Assembly: GCA_949502025.1 (NCBI GenBank)
Contig: CATBCG010000047.1
Coordinates: 1 to 44,191 of the forward strand
Direction of reading: 5' to 3'
Source of the DNA: MGBC131033 sp910585655
GTDB taxonomy: Bacteria > Bacillota > Clostridia > Lachnospirales > Lachnospiraceae
DNA: 44,191 nucleotides
Positions within the stretch are counted from its first letter, which is position 1, and every line of letters begins with the position of its first letter. A program made the translations under genes and the position numbers. Under the pieces are notes generated by a model that was not told the DNA's origin, did not search any database, and worked only from the letters and a program-made list of their open reading frames with translations. Shown here piece by piece: positions 26,250 to 34,656 of this stretch.

Positions 26250-26766
26250 TGTTATCCCTCCAATTCTAATTTATTTACTTGATTATACCTTTTTCATTCC
26301 TCATTTGCCACAATAAAGTAAAGGCATAAATTTTCAGCTAGTGTCACAAAGAAAGTCAAAAAGAAAAACAAAAGGTCAGAAAACATTGATTTTATCAGTT
26401 TTCTGACCCCAATTTTTGTTACTTGAACTACTCGGCGTGTTCTTTACTATTGTTAACTATGTTTAAGTTTGAAGAGAAATACACAACCATTGTTGATTTT
26501 CTGTTGCCAAATCGTTGCCAGCACCTAAATAAATTTGCTTGTAACCCGCATAAATACTAGGTTCTTAAAGACCATTTCATCACTCGAACTCTTTTTCCAG
26601 TTCGTTGCAAGTCCTATTTTTCGTTGCTTTTTCTCACAAATTCGTATCATTTTGATGCGTTTTTATCTCTCGTTTATATGGTTTCAAAGCTGGTGTACCC
26701 AAATTGTACCCAAACATATCTTTTGAACAGACACTTTCATAATTAGCTACACACTGTGTAGCCAAT
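26250..26766. other. Gene-poor junction with short direct repeats
   Basis: No credible gene seen. Holds a terminator (26374-26408) and several short repeats: GTTGCCA twice (26503-26509, 26514-26520), GTACCCAAA twice (26695-26703, 26706-26714), more CGTTGC copies near 26604 and 26622, and the palindrome GCTACAC-ACT-GTGTAGC (26746-26762). It marks the change from core to AT-rich DNA and could contain an old attachment site, but no duplicated att core was found in the window. Confidence 0.45.
26374..26408 (-). terminator. Intrinsic terminator
   Basis: GGTCAGAAAAC / GTTTTCTGACC, an 11-bp perfect stem with a 13-nt loop, followed on the minus strand by a T-rich tract; would end leftward transcription from the accessory region. 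Confidence 0.8.
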
Positions 26767-26997
26767 TCATATTTGCCCTTGCATATGTTTCCCCAATACT
26801 GCACAACATTCGGCAAACGCAAGCTGCTGATACTGAGTGTCTATCTCCTCCGCACTTTTCAGAAAATCATCTAACTTCTTTGCGCAATCAGACACCTTCC
26901 ACATTTGCTGACTATGATACTGTTGTTGCATTTGCTGTAGTTGCTCTTGTATTTGTTGCTGGTTAAAAATATTGTATATTTGATTTTGGTTGAACAT
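26767..26997 (-). CDS. Small Gln-rich accessory protein
   Basis: 76 residues. The N-terminal 30 are rich in Gln (QQIQEQLQQMQQQYHSQQ); the C-terminal half (VSDCAKKLDDFLKSAEEI, then YQQLAFAECCAVLGKH) matches a short helical protein common in Clostridial prophages and integrative elements, often near integrases. Function unknown. A strong purine site (AGGGGGGA) precedes the ATG. Its presence supports mobile origin of the right half. Confidence 0.65.
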   Translation of the reverse strand: MFNQNQIYNIFNQQQIQEQLQQMQQQYHSQQMWKVSDCAKKLDDFLKSAEEIDTQYQQLAFAECCAVLGKHMQGQI

Positions 26998-27024
26998 TTT
27001 ATCCCCCCTCTTAACAATAATGTT

Positions 27025-27078
27025 CTATTCATTAACATCTACTTTCATCATGACCATATCATAAGCATTTTGGTCATA
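27025..27078 (-). pseudogene. Remnant of an AlbA-family gene 3' segment
   Basis: Encodes YDQNAYDMVMMKVDVNE then a stop, closely matching HDQNGYDVVMMILD inside the neighbouring AlbA-domain gene (DNA copies near 27047-27080 and 27271-27305). Likely left by a partial duplication or recombination between related genes. No start codon. Confidence 0.5.
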
Positions 27079-27096
27079 ATGTAGTCATGATCCTGG

Positions 27097-28473
27097 TTAT
27101 GAATAATATTTTTGATTTTTACTTTTGGGCTTATCCGGCAAGGTCATTTTTAATCTTCCTTCTTTTACTAAAGTATTTAAATATTTTCTTCTAAAGCTTG
27201 TCCGACTGTCAAATCCAAATTTTTCCATAATTTCCGGTATGGATCTTGCTTCTTTGCAAAAATCCAGAATCATCATGACCACATCATAACCATTTTGGTC
27301 ATGATCGTGTTCACTTTGAACAGGATGCATTTCATCATTCAGCAACTCTAAATACTTATCACACGCTTTGCAAAGTACCATAATCCCTGATGCGCTGATA
27401 TTATATTCTGGCAGGCAGCCATTGTACTTTATGCAGGCATCTTTAATCTTGTCAAACCCTCTGCCCCATGCCTCTATCATACCGCTCTTAAAGAACACAT
27501 TTGCCAGTTTAGGATTATATGGCTTGGAAGAATGCTTTTCAAACAGTTTCTCCGTTGAGTTCAATTCAGACGGCATCTCACCATCGTTCCAGATATATAT
27601 TTTATCTTCGTATACACTAATCTGAATCGGGTTGCAGGCACTATAATCCTTGTGAACCACCGCATTCAGCAATATCTCACGGAATGCATCCTGCGGAAAC
27701 ATAAACTGCTCAATCCTCTGAATCCCATCATAATAAATCAGTGCTTTCAAATATTTCGTATAAACCAAATCAACAGCTTTATCAATCTGTTCAATCAGAG
27801 AGCCATGTATCTCGTCCTGATATTTCAAATCTGAATCAGAGTCACCAAAATAACCAATCTTGATATAAGAACCCGTCACCCATTTCTCCGGATCTTTATA
27901 AAACGCCAGCATTGCGGCTCTTATCAGATAATCTTCTTCATCAAATAAATGAAGATTTTCCATCAATATTGTATCATCAACCTTTGTTTCTTCCTCCGTC
28001 AGCCTTCCTCTTCTTATCGCCTTTTCTTTCAGTAAATCAATTGCCTCTCTTCTCAAATCCGTCACTTTCAGCTTTGGAATCGGCATTCCATCCCATGTTC
28101 TGCCCTGCGATTTTAAGATTGCTTTATCCAGTTCTTTTCCTGTTATCGTTCTCATTGTGCTGCCAGAACGATAAAAATATTTACCATGATAGCTGATAAG
28201 CGAAGGGTACTTGTCCACAATAATTTCAATGTATTGCAGTTCTCCCTCATACAGCAGATTGACATCCGCCACAATCCCCATCGTATCTGTTATTTTATTT
28301 GGAATAGACTCCAATAGCTTTTTCCTATCTTTATCGCTAAGTCCAACAACCCCTCCATCGTCATTTTTTCCAATATAAAGTGTTCCACCATATGCGTTTG
28401 CATATCCGCAGATCCACTCTAAAAAGTCATCATGCCACGATTCTTTATATTCTATTGTTTGATGTTCCGGCAT
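27097..28473 (-). CDS. AlbA/Schlafen-domain ATP-binding protein
   Basis: 458 residues from the ATG at 28473. N-terminal AlbA_2/Schlafen-type domain (QTIEYKESWHDDFLEWICGY, then YGGTLYIGKNDDG and YFYRSGSTMRTI), middle HATPase_c_4-type domain (FREILLNAVVHKDY, IWNDGEMP, EAWGRGFDKI), and a C-terminal winged-helix segment (SIPEIMEKFGFDSRTSFRRK). Family members are found beside restriction systems and mobile elements and are thought to be nucleic-acid-linked regulators or defence proteins. Follows the DUF4062-like gene by 74 bp, so may be the last gene of the hsd operon. The GTG at 28482 is an alternative start. Confidence 0.82.
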   Translation of the reverse strand: MPEHQTIEYKESWHDDFLEWICGYANAYGGTLYIGKNDDGGVVGLSDKDRKKLLESIPNKITDTMGIVADVNLLYEGELQYIEIIVDKYPSLISYHGKYFYRSGSTMRTITGKELDKAILKSQGRTWDGMPIPKLKVTDLRREAIDLLKEKAIRRGRLTEEETKVDDTILMENLHLFDEEDYLIRAAMLAFYKDPEKWVTGSYIKIGYFGDSDSDLKYQDEIHGSLIEQIDKAVDLVYTKYLKALIYYDGIQRIEQFMFPQDAFREILLNAVVHKDYSACNPIQISVYEDKIYIWNDGEMPSELNSTEKLFEKHSSKPYNPKLANVFFKSGMIEAWGRGFDKIKDACIKYNGCLPEYNISASGIMVLCKACDKYLELLNDEMHPVQSEHDHDQNGYDVVMMILDFCKEARSIPEIMEKFGFDSRTSFRRKYLNTLVKEGRLKMTLPDKPKSKNQKYYS

Positions 28474-28547
28474 ACTTGGCACCTGCTTTCTATTACTATA
28501 TCTATTTGCTACACGACAAGAATTTATTACACATCATATAGGAAATA

Positions 28548-31133
28548 TTAATGTTCATTTATCGTTGTATCTTTTATAAATGGTCTTTCTGCTACTATCC
28601 TAACCCAATAATGAGCGTCACTTTTACCTTTATCAAAGATATATTTAATCTTTGGATCTTCCAAATCATCCTTTTCCAAGCGCGACAACATTCCAACTTT
28701 ATTCTGATAAGGTTCTTCATCAATCATTTCAACAAGTCGTTCTAAACACAATTTTCTATATGGTCCATTGAGCAATCGTGTCAAAACTACCATTGCCCAA
28801 AATCTTATCTCGTAATTTTCATCATAACTTGAACTCATGGCATACTGCACAAGGCAGTGACCCTCATTTCCAAGAATTAAAATATTATAATTTAACAATC
28901 TTTCTATTGTACTTAGCACGATTTTCCTTGAAGCAATCTCACCATTCTGAATTTGCACAATATTACGAATAATTTCTTCTTCATTAGCATTATGTAAAAT
29001 TAACTGTAAAAGAATAAAGTTTAATTCTAAATTTTCGCGTCCATATCCACTCTCATAAAACAACTTTTTTGCCACAACAACTTCACTCCATTGAGCAGAC
29101 AATTCCTCACATAATACTTTAATCCGTCTATTTTTTGGATGAGTTCCTTGCAAAACACACAAAAGTTCCATAGCATCTGTTTTTGCCTCTATAGTTTGGT
29201 TTGATGCCATTAATGCATTATAAATACACCCTATAATTATCTTCATTTGCGCCGAATTATATCTGGCAAAACCATTTGTTATGATATTTTCAATTGTTCT
29301 ATATGGATTGCATGTGCCATATGCGTATACTCCATTTTTTCCATTATTTTTGGTATCACTCTCAATCATATCCACAAACCGCTTTGTATATTTCCAATAA
29401 TCAGTATTATCATGCTCTGCTACATTTAATAAATAGGTATCTTCGTAAAATCGCAAACTACTTTCACGAACAGCATCATCCAATTTATTATGTGCTATAC
29501 CTTCATTCTGACGCATTGTTTGTGCCGCTTCGAATAGATGATTACAATTACTTCTAATGTTTTCATCCTTTAACGAGTCTATCAAAAAATCTTGTAAGCA
29601 TTCCTGTTCTTCCACGCTCAGATTATCATATTGAAGATTACAAAGGCACTTAAATGCATCATCGTAATATTTTCTCATTTCAAATTCAAACAGCCAGTAG
29701 AGAACATCCAAGCATTTTTTCGTTGAAAACCTATGCTTATTTTCACTCATAGCTTCAAGCATTGGTTTTATAAGTAAATTCAGTGAACATTTATTCTCTA
29801 TACATTCTCTGATTTTCTTTATTAAAAATTCCGCTTCCGTTTTAAATTGTTCATCTGAAAAATAATAACCAAAATATTTAAATAAAAATATTCTTGCCAG
29901 AACTGCTTCAACGCATAAAGGTTGTTTTTCTATCCCTATAAGCAAAAATCTAATATCCATCTCGTTAAAACTATTTGTATTTTCTCCATACGCATATAAA
30001 AATTTCTTGAGAGCTTTTTCATCATGATTCATAAGGAGTAATCTAATTGTAAATAAAAAGGTCTTATGCTCCCTTGTTTCCAGTGAAATAGTCATCAAAT
30101 ATTCATATAACTTCTTGCGTATCATAATCATATGTGTAATAGAACCATAAAAATATGCCACCAGGAAAACATTGCACGCTTTTTCAATTGTATAATCCAC
30201 ACTTCCAAGGTTGATTATATGAGATGAATTCATCAAGTTATTAAACATATATTTTGCTATATCAGCATAATAATCTGAAGTCATACGATCAATAACAGGA
30301 TAATATAACAATTCGTTGTCTTTGTCTAATATCTTTTGTCCTTCCATATCAAATCTTATTATATCCGTTTCCCTATCAATTTCTATCTGTATATTACGCA
30401 AATCTATTGCGATATCATTCATTAACCATTTAGGAATGTCTGATTGTTTAGTACACAATTCTATGCATTTCTCCAATTTTTCAAGACATATTTTAATTTC
30501 ACCCCGAAAATATGCTGCAACTGCATCATAACGCATAAGAATTAAATTCTGAATTTTTCCAGTATGTAATTTTGCAATATCTTCTTTAATCATTTCAAAA
30601 TTAGGATCGCTTACAGAGGCGCAGCCAATAATTTGTCCCAACAGCCTTGCACAATTCTCATCTTTTTCATCTTTAGATGGTTCGCTTCCCCACGATAACC
30701 CCGCCTCGCTTTGGACAATATATTTCGTATACTGAAAGCCTTTCATAAATTCTTTTGAAACATTGCTCACAACATTTCCAGAAAAAATTATTTCCTCGCC
30801 ATCTAACTCCTCTTCGTTTCCTTCTTGGTTATATGTTACCCTTCCTTTGCAGTAACTAATATATATATCCACAACGTCCTCAATTACTGCTCTATAAGCC
30901 GCTTCGGGAATATCTGAAAATTCATGTACGACATTATATCTTGGCGCTAAACTATCAGTTTGAATTTGTGCTTGTAATTCTGTTATCTCACGTTTCCTTT
31001 GATCGCAGAAAATGTATATACACTTCTTATTTAATGCTTTTGCTCTGTTAATCTCTCTCATTGTTGCTTGAGAAATACCATCTTGATTATCCACAATTAT
31101 TACCACTAAATCAGAATCAGCCAACGAATCCAT
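28548..31133 (-). CDS. DUF4062-like domain plus long helical-repeat protein, N-terminus broken
   Basis: The frame runs 861 residues from ATG 31133. Its start (DSLADSDLVVIIVDNQDG, then REINRAKALNKKCIYIFCDQ) matches the second half of a DUF4062/TIR-like Rossmann domain. The rest is a long all-helical chain (about 190-861) resembling TPR/HEAT scaffolds. The first half of the domain (NIFISSKCDSG, YGVMRKAL) lies upstream in another frame (31134-31249), so the N-terminus is disrupted. Such proteins occur in defence islands as sensor-effectors. Position after hsdR and a 40-aa ORF implies cotranscription. Function, and whether the shortened form is active, are unknown. Confidence 0.65.
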   Translation of the reverse strand: MDSLADSDLVVIIVDNQDGISQATMREINRAKALNKKCIYIFCDQRKREITELQAQIQTDSLAPRYNVVHEFSDIPEAAYRAVIEDVVDIYISYCKGRVTYNQEGNEEELDGEEIIFSGNVVSNVSKEFMKGFQYTKYIVQSEAGLSWGSEPSKDEKDENCARLLGQIIGCASVSDPNFEMIKEDIAKLHTGKIQNLILMRYDAVAAYFRGEIKICLEKLEKCIELCTKQSDIPKWLMNDIAIDLRNIQIEIDRETDIIRFDMEGQKILDKDNELLYYPVIDRMTSDYYADIAKYMFNNLMNSSHIINLGSVDYTIEKACNVFLVAYFYGSITHMIMIRKKLYEYLMTISLETREHKTFLFTIRLLLMNHDEKALKKFLYAYGENTNSFNEMDIRFLLIGIEKQPLCVEAVLARIFLFKYFGYYFSDEQFKTEAEFLIKKIRECIENKCSLNLLIKPMLEAMSENKHRFSTKKCLDVLYWLFEFEMRKYYDDAFKCLCNLQYDNLSVEEQECLQDFLIDSLKDENIRSNCNHLFEAAQTMRQNEGIAHNKLDDAVRESSLRFYEDTYLLNVAEHDNTDYWKYTKRFVDMIESDTKNNGKNGVYAYGTCNPYRTIENIITNGFARYNSAQMKIIIGCIYNALMASNQTIEAKTDAMELLCVLQGTHPKNRRIKVLCEELSAQWSEVVVAKKLFYESGYGRENLELNFILLQLILHNANEEEIIRNIVQIQNGEIASRKIVLSTIERLLNYNILILGNEGHCLVQYAMSSSYDENYEIRFWAMVVLTRLLNGPYRKLCLERLVEMIDEEPYQNKVGMLSRLEKDDLEDPKIKYIFDKGKSDAHYWVRIVAERPFIKDTTINEH

Positions 31134-31249
31134 ATAAGAATGTACAAAAGTGCTTTCCTCATGACTCCATACTTCAAATCATCTAAATTTCCACTATCAC
31201 ATTTAGAGCTTATAAAAATATTAACTTTATTATGATTTTCATTTTTCAC
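31134..31249 (-). pseudogene. Out-of-frame 5' part of the DUF4062-like gene
   Basis: GTG at 31249 directly follows the stop of the 40-aa ORF (TAA-GTG) with GAGGAGG upstream. It opens a frame encoding VNIFISSKCDS, then LDDLKYGVMRKAL, the expected first strand and helix of the domain, before leaving the frame used from 31133. About 20 residues expected between the two halves are missing, so a deletion with frameshift is likely. Confidence 0.7.
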
Positions 31250-31372
31250 TTATTTATTCCCTTCCTCCTCGTTATAAAGCTTATACACTAACATAATACC
31301 TTTTCCTCTTTCTGCACCTTTACTGTATTCCATATACTCAAAATCATCTGACAGCATTATCTCATCTTTCAT
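31250..31372 (-). CDS. 40-residue ORF between hsdR and the DUF4062-like gene
   Basis: ATG 31372 lies 2 nt after the hsdR stop and its TAA abuts the GTG of the next gene, so it is fitted exactly into the operon. The peptide starts MKDEIMLSDDFEYMEYSKGA and ends KLYNEEEGNK; no family recognised. Its last codons contain the GAGGAGG site of the following gene. It may be a small partner protein or simply a coupling leader. Confidence 0.55.
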   Translation of the reverse strand: MKDEIMLSDDFEYMEYSKGAERGKGIMLVYKLYNEEEGNK

Positions 31373-31374
31373 TG

Positions 31375-34300
31375 TTACTCATTCTTATCTCCATATAATG
31401 GCGCACTCTCTGCAACCATCGATAATGGTTCTTCTGGTTGAAATTGATATACTACATTATTTTGCTGATTGAAAGATGAGTCACCGGAAAATTTTTTAAA
31501 ATTTTCTGCCTGTGCCATCACTTTTTCAAATATTTCTTCATCCCATTCAGGCGGATAACCGTTTTGATAAAGCAGAACCGTCAAATCCATATTAAGCTGA
31601 TTTTTAATATCATCACGGGTAGACCAGTCAGCATATTGCGCTTTATCATCCACGAGTTCTTTTATCTTCTTTGCAAGTGCCAGACATTTTTCATCTGTGT
31701 AAGGAAAACCATGATCATCTCGAACTTTTACCAAAATATCATAAAATGCCTTTTCCTCATACGTGATACCCAGCTTTTCAAAAGAGATTTTATCCTCCTG
31801 TAAATCCTGAAAAATATTCATCAGCTTATCAGATAAGTCATTTACAAAATCCGCAACCACTTCGCTTGTAAATACCAGCTTATCCCTGTTATTATATGCC
31901 TCAACAACCTGCTTCAATCGTTCATCAAATTCAACTGCCTTAACCTTGTTGGTTCTCCCATACGCCGTAATTGTTTTGCGGAGCAGCTTTAAAAGGGCAT
32001 TAAATTTAGTTATAGGCATCTTAATTGTGCTTAGTTCTTTCAGAAATTCATCACTAAACAAGTCAATCGACCGATTCTCATCCACAATACTTTCAATGCC
32101 TGTACAAGTAATTGCTTCACGAACCATATCTTCCACAACACGGTTCATAACTTCTGTGTCAGGAGCTGTTCCTCTTACCTGCTTGTATATAATAGAACGA
32201 ATCGCCAAATAAAACTGCGCTTTTGCGACTTCTTCATCTGTAAGCTCCCCAGAAGGAAAGCATATATGATAAGCCTCCTTTAACCGACGGGAAAGCCCCA
32301 TAAATCTTGTCTGTATCTCTTTCTTCATTTGAATATATTCTGCTGCCTGATTCAGACAATTCAATCTCTCAAGCGGCTGACCGGCAAAAAAATCTCTTGC
32401 ATCAAATTGAATCATCAATTCATCTATCATTGCAAGATGGTTACACAAAATACCCAATGTAATGTTTAACTCATCAACTGGACTTTCCTGTGAAGCCCCA
32501 TACTTTTTTATTGCCTCCAACATGTCATTTTTAATGCCGATATAATCTACTACCAAACCTTTATCTTTCCCATCAAAAACTCTGTTGACACGAGAAATCG
32601 TTTGAATTAGAGTATGTTTTTGCAATGGCTTATCAATGTACATGACTGCCAAAGCTGGAACATCAAAACCCGTAATCCACATATCCACGACAACCGCAAT
32701 CTTAAAATTAGAATCATTATTTTTAAACTGCTCATCCAATTTTTTACGATATTCTTTCGTACCACATACCTGATATAATTCTTTCCTGTCATTCTTTCTT
32801 CGTGTCGCAACCAAATTTATTTTTGGCAAAGCAGGCAGCCTGTCCTTTTGTTCTTTAGTAAGAATGGATTCATTTTCTGCTTTCTTTGGAATTCCCCATT
32901 CTGGTCGTATCACTTTTATTTCATTCAATACATGAAATGCAACTTGCCTGTCTGCACATACAATCATTGCCTTTTGTACAACTTCCGGCTTCTCGGCACA
33001 CAAAAATTCATAGTGTGTAACAATATCACAAGCCAGCTTTTTTATCCGGTCAGGATGCCCCAAAATAGCCGCCATACTGCTCATAGCACGCTGACTTGCT
33101 TCGATTTGCTCCTCAGTAGAACCTTCTGCAGCACACTGGTCATAATATTTTTGTATTTCCTTTACCTGCTCATCTGAAACAATCACTCTGGCAAGCCGTG
33201 GCTCATAAGCTATCCGCACAGTTATCCCATCATCACTGGATTCCTTCATTGTATAACTGTCAACCACATCTCCAAATACAGCAATCGTATCGTCAATCGG
33301 TGTTCCTGTAAATCCGCAATAACAGGCATTCGGAAAACTATCTCTCAAATATTTTGCAAATCCATATGTAGTAAATACACCGTCATCTGTTTTCTTCAAC
33401 TTAGCGCCAATCCCTGTCTGTGTCCGATGTGCTTCGTCAGAAATACATATAATATTATTTCTATCTGATAACAAACCTATGGACTCGCAAAATTTCTGAA
33501 TGGTTGTGATATACACACCACCGCTTGGTTTATCCCTTAACGTTGCACCCAAATCGTCCCTGTCCTCAATGCTACGAACATCCTTTTCATGTAGATATTT
33601 CTTTGCAGTAACAAATAGTTTCGATGTTTGTGTATCTAAATCCTCTCTATCCTCAATAATAATTATCGTTGGATTTTGAAAAGCCTCACTATCCCGCAGC
33701 GCAATCAGACGCGCAAGAAACAACATGGTGTATGTTTTTCCACAACCTGTTGCACCAAAATATGTTCCCCCTTTTCCATCACCTTGTGGTCGCATATGCA
33801 ATTTTATATTTGCCAACATCTTATTTGCTGCAAAAAACTGCGGATAACGACAGATAATTGCTTCATTCTTTTTACTGTCATCTGGATAAAATATAAAATC
33901 CCGAATAATTGCTACCACACGTTCCCTTGAAAATGCTCCCGCAATCATTGTAAGTAAAGAACTGATACCATTAGAAACTTTATCTGTTTCATTTGCTTTG
34001 TTCCATGAATAATAATATTCATATGGTGTAAAAATACTGCCCATCTTTGTATTCGCGCCATCACTGATAATAGATAAAAAGCAATATTTCATCAGATTCG
34101 GTATATCACGACTATAGCAAATGGTAATCTGCTCCCATGCTTGAAAAACGGTTGCATCTTCTTCAATAGCAGTCTTAAATTCACAAATTCCAATTGGAAT
34201 ACCATTGATAAAGACCAACAAATCAGGACGGCGTAAATGTGTATCCTGAACAGAATATTGATTTACCACCTTAAAAATATTGTTTTCAGGGTGATCATAA

Positions 34301-34644
34301 TCAATATAATCTATATGCAATGCAACTTTGCTGATATCGTCACGCACCAAGTCAAATCCTTCATTTACCAGCCAGAATGTTTCTCGGTTTCCATTGTAAA
34401 GAGGCGCTGCCGGAATAAGCGCAATCTGGTTTACAATTTTTTTCATCTCTGAATCGCTTATAGATTCCGATGCGTAACGATCTGAAATATATGCCTTTAA
34501 ATCATCTATCAACAATATGTCATCATATTTTCTGTGAATATTTTTTCCAGGAACATAGTTATATCCCTGCTGTTCAAAAATTTCTATAATAGCCGTTTCC
34601 AGTTCGGCTTCTGTGAATTTGCCACGTTCAAATATATAGCCCAT
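31375..34644 (-). CDS. hsdR: Type I restriction enzyme, R (endonuclease/translocase) subunit
   Basis: 1089 residues, normal HsdR size. N-terminal PD-(D/E)XK nuclease: Asp141, then Glu155-F-Lys157 in RRPDLLVF ... GICEFKTA. SF2 translocase motors: Walker A FGATGCGKTYT (about 296-305), DEAH box in CISDEAHRTQTG (about 401-404), FTGTPI motif III and QTISRVNR motif VI. C-terminal helical region contacts HsdM. All key residues are present, so cleavage-competent. AAGGAG precedes the ATG, 12 bp after the KAP gene. Confidence 0.95.
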   Translation of the reverse strand: MGYIFERGKFTEAELETAIIEIFEQQGYNYVPGKNIHRKYDDILLIDDLKAYISDRYASESISDSEMKKIVNQIALIPAAPLYNGNRETFWLVNEGFDLVRDDISKVALHIDYIDYDHPENNIFKVVNQYSVQDTHLRRPDLLVFINGIPIGICEFKTAIEEDATVFQAWEQITICYSRDIPNLMKYCFLSIISDGANTKMGSIFTPYEYYYSWNKANETDKVSNGISSLLTMIAGAFSRERVVAIIRDFIFYPDDSKKNEAIICRYPQFFAANKMLANIKLHMRPQGDGKGGTYFGATGCGKTYTMLFLARLIALRDSEAFQNPTIIIIEDREDLDTQTSKLFVTAKKYLHEKDVRSIEDRDDLGATLRDKPSGGVYITTIQKFCESIGLLSDRNNIICISDEAHRTQTGIGAKLKKTDDGVFTTYGFAKYLRDSFPNACYCGFTGTPIDDTIAVFGDVVDSYTMKESSDDGITVRIAYEPRLARVIVSDEQVKEIQKYYDQCAAEGSTEEQIEASQRAMSSMAAILGHPDRIKKLACDIVTHYEFLCAEKPEVVQKAMIVCADRQVAFHVLNEIKVIRPEWGIPKKAENESILTKEQKDRLPALPKINLVATRRKNDRKELYQVCGTKEYRKKLDEQFKNNDSNFKIAVVVDMWITGFDVPALAVMYIDKPLQKHTLIQTISRVNRVFDGKDKGLVVDYIGIKNDMLEAIKKYGASQESPVDELNITLGILCNHLAMIDELMIQFDARDFFAGQPLERLNCLNQAAEYIQMKKEIQTRFMGLSRRLKEAYHICFPSGELTDEEVAKAQFYLAIRSIIYKQVRGTAPDTEVMNRVVEDMVREAITCTGIESIVDENRSIDLFSDEFLKELSTIKMPITKFNALLKLLRKTITAYGRTNKVKAVEFDERLKQVVEAYNNRDKLVFTSEVVADFVNDLSDKLMNIFQDLQEDKISFEKLGITYEEKAFYDILVKVRDDHGFPYTDEKCLALAKKIKELVDDKAQYADWSTRDDIKNQLNMDLTVLLYQNGYPPEWDEEIFEKVMAQAENFKKFSGDSSFNQQNNVVYQFQPEEPLSMVAESAPLYGDKNE

Positions 34645-34656
34645 GACCCCATCTCC

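Noticed and set aside
26634..26822. Leftward 62-codon open frame overlapping the small Gln-rich gene
   Set aside because: No ribosome binding site; out of frame with the supported gene and without family resemblance.
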